Translations under genes and position numbers: made by a program
The notes under the pieces: model-generated
What the model saw: the letters and a program-made list of their open reading frames with translations, nothing else
Told to the model about the DNA's origin: nothing
Database searches by the model: none
From: Streptomyces sp. DH37
GTDB lineage: Bacteria; Actinomycetota; Actinomycetes; Streptomycetales; Streptomycetaceae
Length of the DNA stretch: 55,660 nt
NCBI RefSeq assembly: GCF_029813835.1
Contig: NZ_JARVKV010000043.1
Location: 1-55,660 of the forward strand
Reading direction: 5' to 3'
In this document: positions 24,680 through 32,194 of the stretch, in pieces
How positions within the stretch are numbered: the stretch's first letter is position 1
Layout: each line of letters starts with the position of its first letter

Positions 24680-25567
24680 TCAGGCCGGGAGCGCGCCCTG
24701 GAGGAAGGGCTCGACGACCTGCCGCCACTGCTCCGGCTGGTCGTAGTGGACGAGGTGGCCCGCGTCGGCGACCTCGGCGTAGACGCCCCGGGGCAGGACG
24801 CGGACCATCTCCTGGGCCTCGGCGCGCCCCAGCTCGCCGTCGATGCCGCGGACCACCAGGGCCGGGCAGCGCACCAGGGCCAGCTCCTCCCAGTGCGCGT
24901 CGTGGACCCACGTCTCGCGGATCATCAGCATCTGGCGGCGGGAGAACACCGGCCGCCAGCCGTCCATCCGCTCGGCCATCACCTCGGTGAAGAACTCGCC
25001 CCGCGAGGGGTTCGGGCGCTCCAGGGCGGGATCCTCCTCGCCGAACCACCTGCGGACGTCCGCGAGCGTGGCGAAGGGCACCGGCCAGGTCGCGAGCCAC
25101 TGCTCCCACTCGCGCTGGGAGCGCTTGCCCAGCGCCGAGGCCCGCATGTCGCAGATCACCACGGCGTGGACCAGGTCGGGGCGCTTGGCGGCGAGCTGCC
25201 AGGCCGTCAGCGCGCCCATCGCGTGGCCGACGAGCGCCACGGGGGCCAGACCGAGCTGCTCGATGACGGCCTCGGCGTCGGCGACGTACGCCTCGCGGTC
25301 GAACGGGCCGTCGGTCGGCTTGTCGCTGCGGCCGTGCCCGCGCTGGTCCAGGCAGACGGCGCGGTAACGCCCGGAGAGCCAGCGGGCGGTGGTCGCCCAG
25401 TGCGAGCCGCGGCCCATCAGGCCGTGCAGCAGCAGCACACCCGGGGCCTGCCGGTCGCCTCCCGACTGCGCGCCCTTGGGCGGGTCGGCGAACTCCCAGG
25501 CCGCGAGCCGCAGACCGCCCGCTCCCCTGACGTTGATGCGTCGAACCATGCGTCCTGGCACCCCCAT
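24680..25567 (-). CDS. Alpha/beta-hydrolase-fold protein lacking the nucleophilic Ser
   Basis: 295 aa from the ATG; a GTG two codons later (25561) has AGGAGG at ideal spacing and may be the true start. Classic fold order: oxyanion LLLHGLMGRGSHW, LDQRGHGRSDKP, elbow LVGHAMGALTAW, acid region VVRGIDGELG, and catalytic His in DAGHLVHYDQPE. The elbow reads G-H-A-M-G (codon GCG) where G-H-S-M-G is expected. The acid is not obvious either. It may be a non-hydrolytic or lyase-type member, or a regulatory pseudo-enzyme. TCGAAC/TTCGAAC direct repeats (25631-25647) sit in its promoter region. Confidence 0.85.
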   Translation of the reverse strand: MGVPGRMVRRINVRGAGGLRLAAWEFADPPKGAQSGGDRQAPGVLLLHGLMGRGSHWATTARWLSGRYRAVCLDQRGHGRSDKPTDGPFDREAYVADAEAVIEQLGLAPVALVGHAMGALTAWQLAAKRPDLVHAVVICDMRASALGKRSQREWEQWLATWPVPFATLADVRRWFGEEDPALERPNPSRGEFFTEVMAERMDGWRPVFSRRQMLMIRETWVHDAHWEELALVRCPALVVRGIDGELGRAEAQEMVRVLPRGVYAEVADAGHLVHYDQPEQWRQVVEPFLQGALPA

Positions 25568-26066
25568 TCCTCCTGTCCGCGTCGTCCGCCTGTCTCGCCG
25601 TCCGTCTCGCTGTCTGCCGGCGCCACGCTATCGAACTTTTATTCGAACAAGCCCACCTGACGTGCAACACCCCACTTTTGAGTGACACTCAGCGAGTGTC
25701 GTACGGCCGGGCCGAGGGGAGACAGCTACCGGGAGGCGGGCCGCTCGGGGACAGGGGTCCGCGGGGAGCGACCCTGGGAGTTCGGGGCTCAGGGTCGCAC
25801 AGGGGGGCAGCGGGAAGGGGGGACACGGGGAGGCGGGGTCCCGGCGGCCGACGACGGCGCCGGGGCCCCGGTGGTCCGACAGGCCCATGGACGGCTCCCC
25901 TTCCGTCTCCGCGTACGCGTCACCGAAAGCGTGTCACGACACGGCCGCCGCCGCTCGTGTTCCGCGCAACTCCGGCGGTGGGGGGAGACCGCCCGGTGCC
26001 GCTCCTCGTGTTCCTCTCGTACTCCTCGCGCTCCTCGTACTTCCCGTGTACCCGCCGCGGCCCGCC
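25568..26066. other. 499-nt gap between hydrolase and dmdR1
   Basis: No gene found. It holds the AT-rich hydrolase promoter region (25631-25680), overlapping palindromes at 25679-25700, a G-rich tract (25720-25850), and a degenerate CTCCTCGTACT-type repeat at 26000-26050. A gene may have been lost here (see findings). Confidence 0.5.
25679..25700. promoter_or_regulatory. Overlapping palindromic operator
   Basis: TGAGTG-A-CACTCA (25679-25691) overlaps GACACTC-AGC-GAGTGTC (25684-25700, 7-bp perfect arms). This looks like a TetR/GntR-type operator, about 110 nt upstream of the hydrolase start on the minus strand; no plus-strand gene follows. Confidence 0.55.
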
Positions 26067-26762
26067 TCAGCGCTTGGCGACGAAGACGTGCGTGGCGACG
26101 TCGGAGCTCAGCTCCGCCGCCTCGCCGCCGCTGCCGACCTGCACGCCGCCGCCCGCGCCCGACGTGACGCTGACCACCGCGCCCGGCTGCACGCCGGCTC
26201 GCCGCAGCGTGTACATCAGCTGGGCGTCCGTCTGGATCGGCTCGCCGATCCGGCGCACCACGACCGTCTTGCCGTCCGAGCCCGTGTCCAGGTCCGACAG
26301 GCTCACCATGTCGTCGCTCAGGAACGGCCCGGCCTCCGACGGCTCGCCCAGCTCCTCCAGGCCCGGGATCGGGTTGCCGTACGGGGACTCGGTGGGGTGC
26401 CGCAGCAGCTCGAGCACGCGGCGCTCGACCGCCTCGCTCATCACGTGCTCCCAGCGGCACGCCTCCGCGTGCACCTGCTCCCACTCCAGGCCGATCACGT
26501 CGACGAGGAGGCACTCGGCGAGCCGGTGCTTGCGCATCACGCGCGTCGCCAGCCGCCGCCCCTCCTCGGTCAGCTCCAGGTGCCGGTCGCCGGCCACCGT
26601 GACGAGCCCGTCGCGTTCCATGCGGGCCACTGTCTGGCTCACCGTCGGGCCGCTCTGGTCGAGCCGCTCGGCGATGCGGGCACGCATGGGGACCACGCCT
26701 TCCTCCTCCAGCTCCAGAATGGTGCGGAGATACATCTCCGTGGTGTCGATGAGTCCGGACAT
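26067..26762 (-). CDS. dmdR1: DtxR/IdeR-family iron-dependent regulator DmdR1
   Basis: 231 aa from the ATG at 26762 with GAGGGG 5 nt upstream. N-terminal winged helix (~1-65: MSGLIDTTEMYLRTILELEE, IAERLDQSGPTVSQTVARME), metal-binding/dimer domain (~66-140) with ligands in MRKHRLAECLL, WEQVHAEACRWEHVMSE, and a C-terminal SH3-like domain (~150-230). Sequence matches what I know of S. coelicolor DmdR1 closely. DmdR1 with Fe2+ represses siderophore genes by binding iron boxes. It diverges from a SIS-domain gene; a DasR-like site lies between them. Confidence 0.93.
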   Translation of the reverse strand: MSGLIDTTEMYLRTILELEEEGVVPMRARIAERLDQSGPTVSQTVARMERDGLVTVAGDRHLELTEEGRRLATRVMRKHRLAECLLVDVIGLEWEQVHAEACRWEHVMSEAVERRVLELLRHPTESPYGNPIPGLEELGEPSEAGPFLSDDMVSLSDLDTGSDGKTVVVRRIGEPIQTDAQLMYTLRRAGVQPGAVVSVTSGAGGGVQVGSGGEAAELSSDVATHVFVAKR

Positions 26763-26866
26763 CGTGCCCCTCGTCAGCTCGTGCGGTGGCCCTGGGAACC
26801 AATTCTGACGCATCGGGCCGACAACCGTTCCCGGTCTGCCGAACGCCACCCGCGGGTGCGGACGTC

Positions 26867-26904
26867 TTGACAGCGCAATGGTCCAGACCTCACCGTGATC
26901 ACGG
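26867..26904 (+). promoter_or_regulatory. TTGACA promoter with DasR-like (dre) site
   Basis: TTGACA (26867-26872) is a consensus -35; CACCGT (26891-26896) is a possible -10, 18 nt on. Between them AATGGTCCAGACCTCA (26877-26892) resembles the DasR element consensus (TGGTCTAGACCA core), differing at about three of 16 positions. The palindrome CCGTGATCACGG (26893-26904) follows. It drives the SIS gene and is in range of dmdR1. Confidence 0.65.
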
Positions 26905-26987
26905 CGTCACGGGCGGTTCCGGGGCGCTCACCGGAACGTGCGGCCGACGCGCGCCGGGGCCGTACGACGACGGGAGGCCGCAGGGCC

Positions 26988-27743
26988 ATGGGCGGAAACG
27001 AGCTGGCCGAGCGGTTCATCGACGCGGCCATCGGCCTGCTGGAGCGGGTCCGGAAGGAGGAGGCCGGCAGCATCGCGGCGGCCGGGGCGCTGATCGCCGA
27101 CGCCTTCGCCGGCGGCGGCCGGGTCTTCGCCTTCGGGGCGGGCCACTCCTCCCTGCCGGCCCAGGACGTGGTCTACCGGGCGGGCGGCCTCGCCGTCGTG
27201 AACCTCCTGCCCGTGCCCGGCGCGGTCGGCGTCGACGTGGTGCCCGCGACGCTGGGCAGCGCGCTGGAGCGGGTGGAGGGGCTGGCCTCGGCCGTCCTGG
27301 AGACCGGCCCGGCGCGGGCCGGGGACGTCCTGGTGGTCATCTCCCTGTCGGGCCGCAACGTGCTGCCCGTGGAGATGGCCGCCCGCGCCCGGGAGCTCGG
27401 CCTGAAGGTGATCGGCGTGACGTCGGTGGCGTACGCGGAGAGCACCTCGCCGCGCAACCCGTCGGGCACCTTCCTGAGGGACCACTGCGACGTCGTCGTC
27501 GACAGCAAGATCGCGGTCGGCGACGCGGAGCTGACCGCGGACGGCGCCGGCGCCCCCTTCGCCCCCGCCTCGACGGTGGTGACCAGCGCCGTCATGCAGG
27601 CCGTCGTCGCCACGGCGGCGGGCGAGCTGGCCGCCCGCGGCATCACGCCGCCCCTGCTGCGCTCGGGGAACGTGGACGGCGGCCACGAGTGGAACGCCCG
27701 GGTGATGGCCGAGCACGCCGACCGGATCTTCTACCTGCGCTGA
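26988..27743 (+). CDS. SIS-domain phosphosugar-binding protein
   Basis: 251 aa from the ATG at 26988 with GGGAGG about 10 nt upstream. One SIS domain over ~35-235: VFAFGAGHSSLPAQDVVYRA and VLVVISLSGRNVLPVEMA are the sugar-phosphate-binding loops. Streptomyces relatives (SCO4393-type) are linked to amino-sugar metabolism. The DasR-like site in its promoter fits that, as DasR responds to glucosamine-6-phosphate and N-acetylglucosamine metabolism (established in S. coelicolor). Exact isomerase or etherase activity is unknown. Confidence 0.9.
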   Translation: MGGNELAERFIDAAIGLLERVRKEEAGSIAAAGALIADAFAGGGRVFAFGAGHSSLPAQDVVYRAGGLAVVNLLPVPGAVGVDVVPATLGSALERVEGLASAVLETGPARAGDVLVVISLSGRNVLPVEMAARARELGLKVIGVTSVAYAESTSPRNPSGTFLRDHCDVVVDSKIAVGDAELTADGAGAPFAPASTVVTSAVMQAVVATAAGELAARGITPPLLRSGNVDGGHEWNARVMAEHADRIFYLR

Positions 27744-27750
27744 GCGGGTC

Positions 27751-27811
27751 GGAACGGGCCGGACCGGAACCGGAACGGGCCGGACCGGAACCGGAACGGG
27801 CCGGAACGGCC
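27751..27811. repeat. Tandem 21-bp repeat between convergent genes
   Basis: Copies of GGAACGGGCCGGACCGGAACC at 27751-27771 and 27772-27792, then a partial copy to about 27811. It fills the gap between the SIS and PAS genes. Confidence 0.75.
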
Positions 27812-27821
27812 CGCGGCGGGC

Positions 27822-29267
27822 TCAGTCCCGGGAGAGGGCGCGGGCGAGGTCGACCGCGGCGGCGACGCGGTCCGCGACGTCCTCCGCGTAGACGGCGTCC
27901 GAGCGGTCGAACGCGCGGCGGCTCGCGCCCCGCAGGAAGGTGAGCACGCCCAGGGTGCGTCCGCGGCTGCGCAGGACCACGCACAGGCCGTGCACCGTGC
28001 CCTCGGGCCACTTCCGGGCCCGTGCCCATCTCCCCGCCGCCGCGCCGCTCGCGCCGGTGCGGACCGGGCCGCAGCGCTCGTACGCCTGGAAGGCCGGGTG
28101 GTCCGGCGGGTAGGGCACCGGGACGCCCGTCGCCGTCGTGCCCGGGGCCGGGGCCTCGGCGGTGCGCACCAGCCGGACCGGGGACCCCTGCGCCAGGTCC
28201 AGCAGCGCGTGGTCGGCGAAGCCCGCCAGCGCGAAGTCCAGGTGGACCGTCGCTGCCTCCATCGGGTCCTCGCACTCGGCCGCGGCCCGCGCCGCCCGGT
28301 GGAGCTGGTTGCCCCGGAAGCGGAACCGGGCGGCGTCCTGCTCGATCCGCTTGGTGTCGGTGACGTCCCGGAAGAACCACGCCACGCCCAGCGGCACCGG
28401 CGTCCCCTCGGCCATCGGCGAGACCAGCCGCAGGAAGCCGCTGCGCCAGCAGCGCCGCGCGTCCCCGGCGCCCGCCGCGCCCCGGTCGGACGCGCCCGTT
28501 CCGCCGTCCGGCCGGGCGCCCTGCCCGCCGGTGTCCGCGCGCAGCGTCACCCACAGCTCCGCCGGGACGGTCGGCGGGCCGTCCGCCAGCACGTGCTGGA
28601 GGGCGCTCTCCAGTTCCTCCACGCCCTCCCCCACCAGCTCGCCCAGCGGCCGCCCGAGCATCGCCGTACGGCCGACGCGCAGCGCGCGGGCGGCGTGGAG
28701 GTTGGCGACGGCCGGGCGCAGATCGGCGTCCACGAGGACCACGCCCCACGACGCGCCCTCGAACAGCGCCTCGCTCAGGGCGATCGACCGCTCCAGGTCG
28801 ATCTGCGTGTGCACCTCGCTGAACGCGCAGTACACGCCGGTCGGCCGGCCGTCCGCGCCGCGCACCCCGGAGCACTGGACCCGCACCAGCACCCGTCCGC
28901 CGTCCTTGCGCAGCAGCGCGAACTCGTGGACCTGGCGGCCGGGCGCCGTCATCACGCCCATCAGCCGCGCCTGGACGTCCTCGGCGTCCGCCGCGCGGAC
29001 CGCCCACCCCGCCAGCCCGTGGCGGCCGACGGCCTCGCCCTGGGTCCAGCCCAGGATCCGCTCGGCCTCGCGGTTCCAGTGGGTCACGACGCCGTCGGCG
29101 TCGAAGGCGCACAGGGCCGCGTCCATGCCGTCCAGGAGGGCGGCGAGCAGCAGCTCGCCCTCCGAACCGGCGAGCCGCGCCGGAACGGGCTCCCCCGCGG
29201 GGCCGACGTGGGTGTCGCCCCCGTCACCGGCACCGTGTTCGAAGTGGGTATCGGACCGAGCCGTCAC
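27822..29267 (-). CDS. PAS/GAF sensory protein without an output domain
   Basis: 481 aa from the GTG at 29267. PAS1 at ~40-150 (MDAALCAFDADGVVTHWNREAE, GWTQGEAVGRHG), PAS2 at ~155-305 (ASWGVVLVDADLRPAVANLHAA) with a Gly/Ala insert, then a GAF-like region at ~325-480 ending DAVYAEDVADRVAAAVDLARAL. No kinase, phosphatase or HTH domain follows, so it is a stand-alone sensor or adaptor that must act through a partner. It is transcribed away from a small ORF on the other strand. Confidence 0.85.
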   Translation of the reverse strand: MTARSDTHFEHGAGDGGDTHVGPAGEPVPARLAGSEGELLLAALLDGMDAALCAFDADGVVTHWNREAERILGWTQGEAVGRHGLAGWAVRAADAEDVQARLMGVMTAPGRQVHEFALLRKDGGRVLVRVQCSGVRGADGRPTGVYCAFSEVHTQIDLERSIALSEALFEGASWGVVLVDADLRPAVANLHAARALRVGRTAMLGRPLGELVGEGVEELESALQHVLADGPPTVPAELWVTLRADTGGQGARPDGGTGASDRGAAGAGDARRCWRSGFLRLVSPMAEGTPVPLGVAWFFRDVTDTKRIEQDAARFRFRGNQLHRAARAAAECEDPMEAATVHLDFALAGFADHALLDLAQGSPVRLVRTAEAPAPGTTATGVPVPYPPDHPAFQAYERCGPVRTGASGAAAGRWARARKWPEGTVHGLCVVLRSRGRTLGVLTFLRGASRRAFDRSDAVYAEDVADRVAAAVDLARALSRD

Positions 29268-29376
29268 CTGGCACCCCCAGCTGGACGCTGCGCGCAACTG
29301 CACTCCCGATCATTGAACTCGAACGTGACGCAGCGCACATGTGATTCAGAAAAATCGTTGCACCCTCGAAATTCGC

Positions 29377-29405
29377 TTGTCCGTGCCCATGTCGCCGCCT
29401 ACCGT
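29377..29405 (+). promoter_or_regulatory. Promoter of the 12-codon ORF
   Basis: TTGTCC (29377-29382) and TACCGT (29400-29405) are 17 nt apart, a good Streptomyces housekeeping-type promoter. Predicted transcription start is about 29412. Confidence 0.6.
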
Positions 29406-29438
29406 TTCAGGTACACGAGAAGGGAGGTGGTTCGGCAG

Positions 29439-29477
29439 ATGAGTTGCAACCGGACGCGTGAGGTGGCTGCGGCCTAG
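29439..29477 (+). CDS. Free-standing 12-codon ORF
   Basis: ATG..TAG encoding MSCNRTREVAAA. GGGAGGTGG lies 8-16 nt upstream and a well-spaced promoter precedes it by about 35 nt. It is followed by GCCGGC/GCCGGC hairpin sequence and the structured element at 29533-29609, with no plus-strand gene until citrate synthase 1.3 kb away. It is thus not an obvious leader of a neighbour. It may be a regulatory peptide, a relic leader or part of a small RNA. Too short for homology to be secure. Confidence 0.5.
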   Translation: MSCNRTREVAAA

Positions 29478-29532
29478 GAGGCCGACGTCACAGCGTGATG
29501 CCGGCGCCGCCGGCCAATCCCAAGCAGTCACC

Positions 29533-29609
29533 CGACCCGCGGGCTGTCGGTACGTCCGACCGACCCCCCTCGCGCCGCACGGCGCGACCGGGGCCAGGCC
29601 CGCGGGTCG
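29533..29609. terminator. Large nested hairpin, pdxH side
   Basis: Outer arms CGACCCGCGGGC (29533-29544) and GCCCGCGGGTCG (29598-29609) are perfect 12-mers; an inner TCGCGCCG/CGGCGCGA stem (29570-29577, 29580-29587) sits between them. It lies 80 nt beyond the pdxH stop on the minus strand and about 55 nt beyond the 12-codon ORF on the plus strand, so it could terminate both. Confidence 0.55.
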
Positions 29610-29688
29610 TCTGCGTCTCCGGCGCCTCCCGTCCCCCGGCGCCTGCGGACGCCGCCGGGAGCGCGAGCCCGCCCGCCGGGGGCGCGCG

Positions 29689-30408
29689 TCAGGGGCTGAG
29701 GCGCTCGACCGTCCAGGCCGTGTCCGCGCCGGCGTCCCGCCGGACGTAGCGCAGGCGGTCGTGGAGGCGGTTCTCGCGGCCCTGCCAGAACTCCACCGTC
29801 TCCGCCACGACCCGGTAGCCGCCCCAGTGCGGCGGGACCGGGACCCTCTCCGTCTCCGGGTAGCGGGCCGCCAGCTCGGCGTACGTGCGGTCCAGCTCCT
29901 CGCGGGAGGCCACCACCGAGGACTGCTCGCTGGCCCACGCCCCGAGCTGCGAGCCGTGCGGGCGGGTGCGGAAGTAGGCGGCCGTCTCGTCGCGGCCGGT
30001 GCGCTCCGCCCGGCCGCCGACGACCACCTGGCGGGCGACGGCGTGCCAGGGGAAGAGCAGCGAGACGTACGGGTTGGCGTCGATCTCGCGGCCCTTGCGC
30101 GAGTTGTAGTTGGTGTAGAAGACGAAGCCGCGCTCGTCGAACTGCTTGAGCAGCACCGTGCGCGAGCTGGGCCGCCCCCGCTCGTCGGCGGTCGAGACGA
30201 CCATCGCGTTCGGCTCGTGGAGCCCGCCGGCCACCGCCTCCTCGAACCAGATCAGGAACTGCCCGTACGGGTCGGCCGGGAGGTCCTCCTCCCGGAGGCC
30301 TTCCGCGCGGTAGTGGGCCCGCATCGCGGCGGGGTCCAGGTGCGGGCGGTGGGCGAGGGCTTCGCGGGCTGCGTCGTCGGCTTGAGGCACGCGTTCATAG
30401 TGCAGCAT
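29689..30408 (-). CDS. pdxH: Pyridoxamine 5'-phosphate oxidase
   Basis: 239 aa. FMN-binding split-barrel: PNAMVVSTADERGRPSSRTVLLK, YTNYNSRKGREIDANPYVSLLF, HWGGYRV and C-terminal RLSP typical of PNPOx. It oxidises pyridoxine/pyridoxamine phosphate to PLP, using FMN and oxygen. PLP is needed by SerC, encoded 9 kb away. Divergent from citrate synthase, the same pairing as I recall for S. coelicolor SCO4387/SCO4388. Confidence 0.96.
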   Translation of the reverse strand: MLHYERVPQADDAAREALAHRPHLDPAAMRAHYRAEGLREEDLPADPYGQFLIWFEEAVAGGLHEPNAMVVSTADERGRPSSRTVLLKQFDERGFVFYTNYNSRKGREIDANPYVSLLFPWHAVARQVVVGGRAERTGRDETAAYFRTRPHGSQLGAWASEQSSVVASREELDRTYAELAARYPETERVPVPPHWGGYRVVAETVEFWQGRENRLHDRLRYVRRDAGADTAWTVERLSP

Positions 30409-30765
30409 GCCCGTCGCACGGCCTCAGGTGGTGGCGGGCGAGTTTGCCCGTTCTCCGCCGGGTGTACACCTGGTGAGCGGGAAACCGCGAGTGTGCCGCA
30501 TCTCACCCTTCCCCGCATGTGCTGAACCGGACAGAATCGCTGGCTGGACAGCTGTGGCCTTCGCACACCGCGGGCTATCGTGTCCGACCAGTCGCTGCCC
30601 GGTCACCACCGGCAGCACACCAGCAGCAGGACGAGACCGGGTACCGGCCCGGACCGCCAGCCCCGCACGGCGGCGGAACCGCACCGGTACGCCCATCGTG
30701 AGCCGACCGGCCCCCTGGGTGCCCGCCGTCGCCCTCCCGCCGAACCACATACGAGGAGCCGCCAG
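30409..30765. other. 357-nt divergent region, pdxH / citrate synthase
   Basis: No extra gene. TATCGT (30576-30581) is a possible -10 for citrate synthase, which would give a leader of about 180 nt. GAGGAG (30753-30758) is its ribosome binding site. GCGGGCGAG/CTCGCC-type short stems only; no recognised riboswitch. Confidence 0.45.
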
Positions 30766-31866
30766 ATGTCCGACTTCGTGCCCGGGCTCGAAGGAGTCGT
30801 CGCGTTCGAGACGGAGATCGCCGAACCCGACAAGGAGGGCGGCGCCCTCCGCTACCGGGGTGTGGACATCGAGGACCTGGTGGGCCACGTCTCCTTCGGG
30901 AACGTGTGGGGCCTGCTGGTCGACGGCAGCTTCAACCCCGGCCTGCCCCCGGCCGAGCCCTTCCCCATCCCGGTGCACTCGGGTGACATCCGGGTGGACG
31001 TGCAGTCCGCGCTGGCGATGCTCGCGCCCGTGTGGGGCCTGAGGCCGCTGCTGGACATCGACGAGAAGCAGGCCCGCGACGACCTGGCGCGGGCCGCGGT
31101 GATGGCGCTGTCGTACGTCGCCCAGTCGGCGCGCGGCCAGGGCCTGCCGATGGTGCCGCAGCGGGAGATCGACAAGGCCGAGACCGTCGTGGAGCGCTTC
31201 ATGCGCCGCTGGCGGGGCGAGCCCGACCCCAAGCACGTCGCGGCCGTGGACGCCTACTGGACGTCGGCCGCCGAGCACGGCATGAACGCCTCCACCTTCA
31301 CCGCCCGCGTCATCGCCTCCACCGGCGCGGACGTGGCGGCGGCGCTGTCGGGCGCGGTCGGCGCGATGTCCGGCCCGCTGCACGGCGGCGCGCCCTCGCG
31401 CGTGCTGGGGATGATCGAGGAGATCGAGCGGACCGGCGACGCCGAGGCGTACGTGCGCAACGCCCTGGACCGCGGCGAGCGCCTGATGGGCTTCGGCCAC
31501 CGCGTCTACCGCGCGGAGGACCCGCGCGCCCGCGTGCTGCGCCGTACCGCCAAGGAGCTGGGCGCGCCGCGCTTCGAGGTCGCCGAGGCCCTGGAGAAGG
31601 CGGCGCTGGACGAGCTGCACAGCCGGCGCCCGGACCGGGTGCTGGCCACCAACGTGGAGTTCTGGGCGGCGATCGTGCTGGACTTCGCCGAGGTCCCGGC
31701 GCACATGTTCACCTCGATGTTCTCCTGCGCCCGCACCGCCGGCTGGTCGGCGCACATCCTGGAGCAGAAGCGCACCGGGCGCCTGGTGCGTCCCTCCGCG
31801 CGCTACGTGGGCCCCGGCGCGCGCAGCCCGCGGGAGATCGAGGGCTACGAGGACATCGCCCGCTGA
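30766..31866 (+). CDS. Citrate synthase (type 2)
   Basis: 366 aa from the ATG at 30766. Citrate synthase fold with substrate/catalytic His in GPLHGGAP and MGFGHRVYR. The third catalytic position, normally Asp in NVDF, reads TNVEFWAAIVLDF, so Glu replaces Asp. It condenses oxaloacetate and acetyl-CoA (or propionyl-CoA in 2-methylcitrate synthases). I recall this gene as the S. coelicolor SCO4388-type second citrate synthase. A palindrome starts at its stop codon and an 18-bp stem follows. Confidence 0.93.
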   Translation: MSDFVPGLEGVVAFETEIAEPDKEGGALRYRGVDIEDLVGHVSFGNVWGLLVDGSFNPGLPPAEPFPIPVHSGDIRVDVQSALAMLAPVWGLRPLLDIDEKQARDDLARAAVMALSYVAQSARGQGLPMVPQREIDKAETVVERFMRRWRGEPDPKHVAAVDAYWTSAAEHGMNASTFTARVIASTGADVAAALSGAVGAMSGPLHGGAPSRVLGMIEEIERTGDAEAYVRNALDRGERLMGFGHRVYRAEDPRARVLRRTAKELGAPRFEVAEALEKAALDELHSRRPDRVLATNVEFWAAIVLDFAEVPAHMFTSMFSCARTAGWSAHILEQKRTGRLVRPSARYVGPGARSPREIEGYEDIAR

Positions 31867-31948
31867 GTCCCGGACCCGGGTCCGGGACCCGGGTCCGTAC
31901 GGACGTCCCGGCCCCGGCGCGACGGCCGCCCCGTCGCGCCGGGGCCGG
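31867..31948. terminator. Palindrome plus 18-bp terminator stem
   Basis: GTCCCGGACCC-GGGTCCGGGAC (31867-31888) is a 22-bp perfect palindrome starting right after the stop codon. Then 31908-31925 and 31931-31948 form a perfect 18-bp stem with a 5-nt loop. The remainder of the gap to 32194 is GC-rich with no gene seen. Confidence 0.85.
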
Positions 31949-32194
31949 CGCACGCCGTGTGCGGGTGCTGGTGCGGGTGCGGGCCCGGAGGGCGTGCCGG
32001 GCGGGCGCTTCGACACGGTGCTCACGGGCCGGAGGTCCTGCGGACCCGCCCTCTTCCGGGGGCGTCACCGGCCCGTACCCCCCTCCGCGGCGGTACGTCC
32101 TCCCCCGCTCCCCCGCCGGGCGGCGTCCCGGTCCTCTCCGGCGGCTTCGTCCCGGCGCGGGCGTCCGTCCCCGTGCCGCGGGGTGTGCCGGCGG

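Noticed and set aside
25678..26066. Acidic repeat frame in the degenerate CTCCTCGTACT repeat near dmdR1
   Set aside because: No start codon in that frame before the stop; repeat noise more likely.
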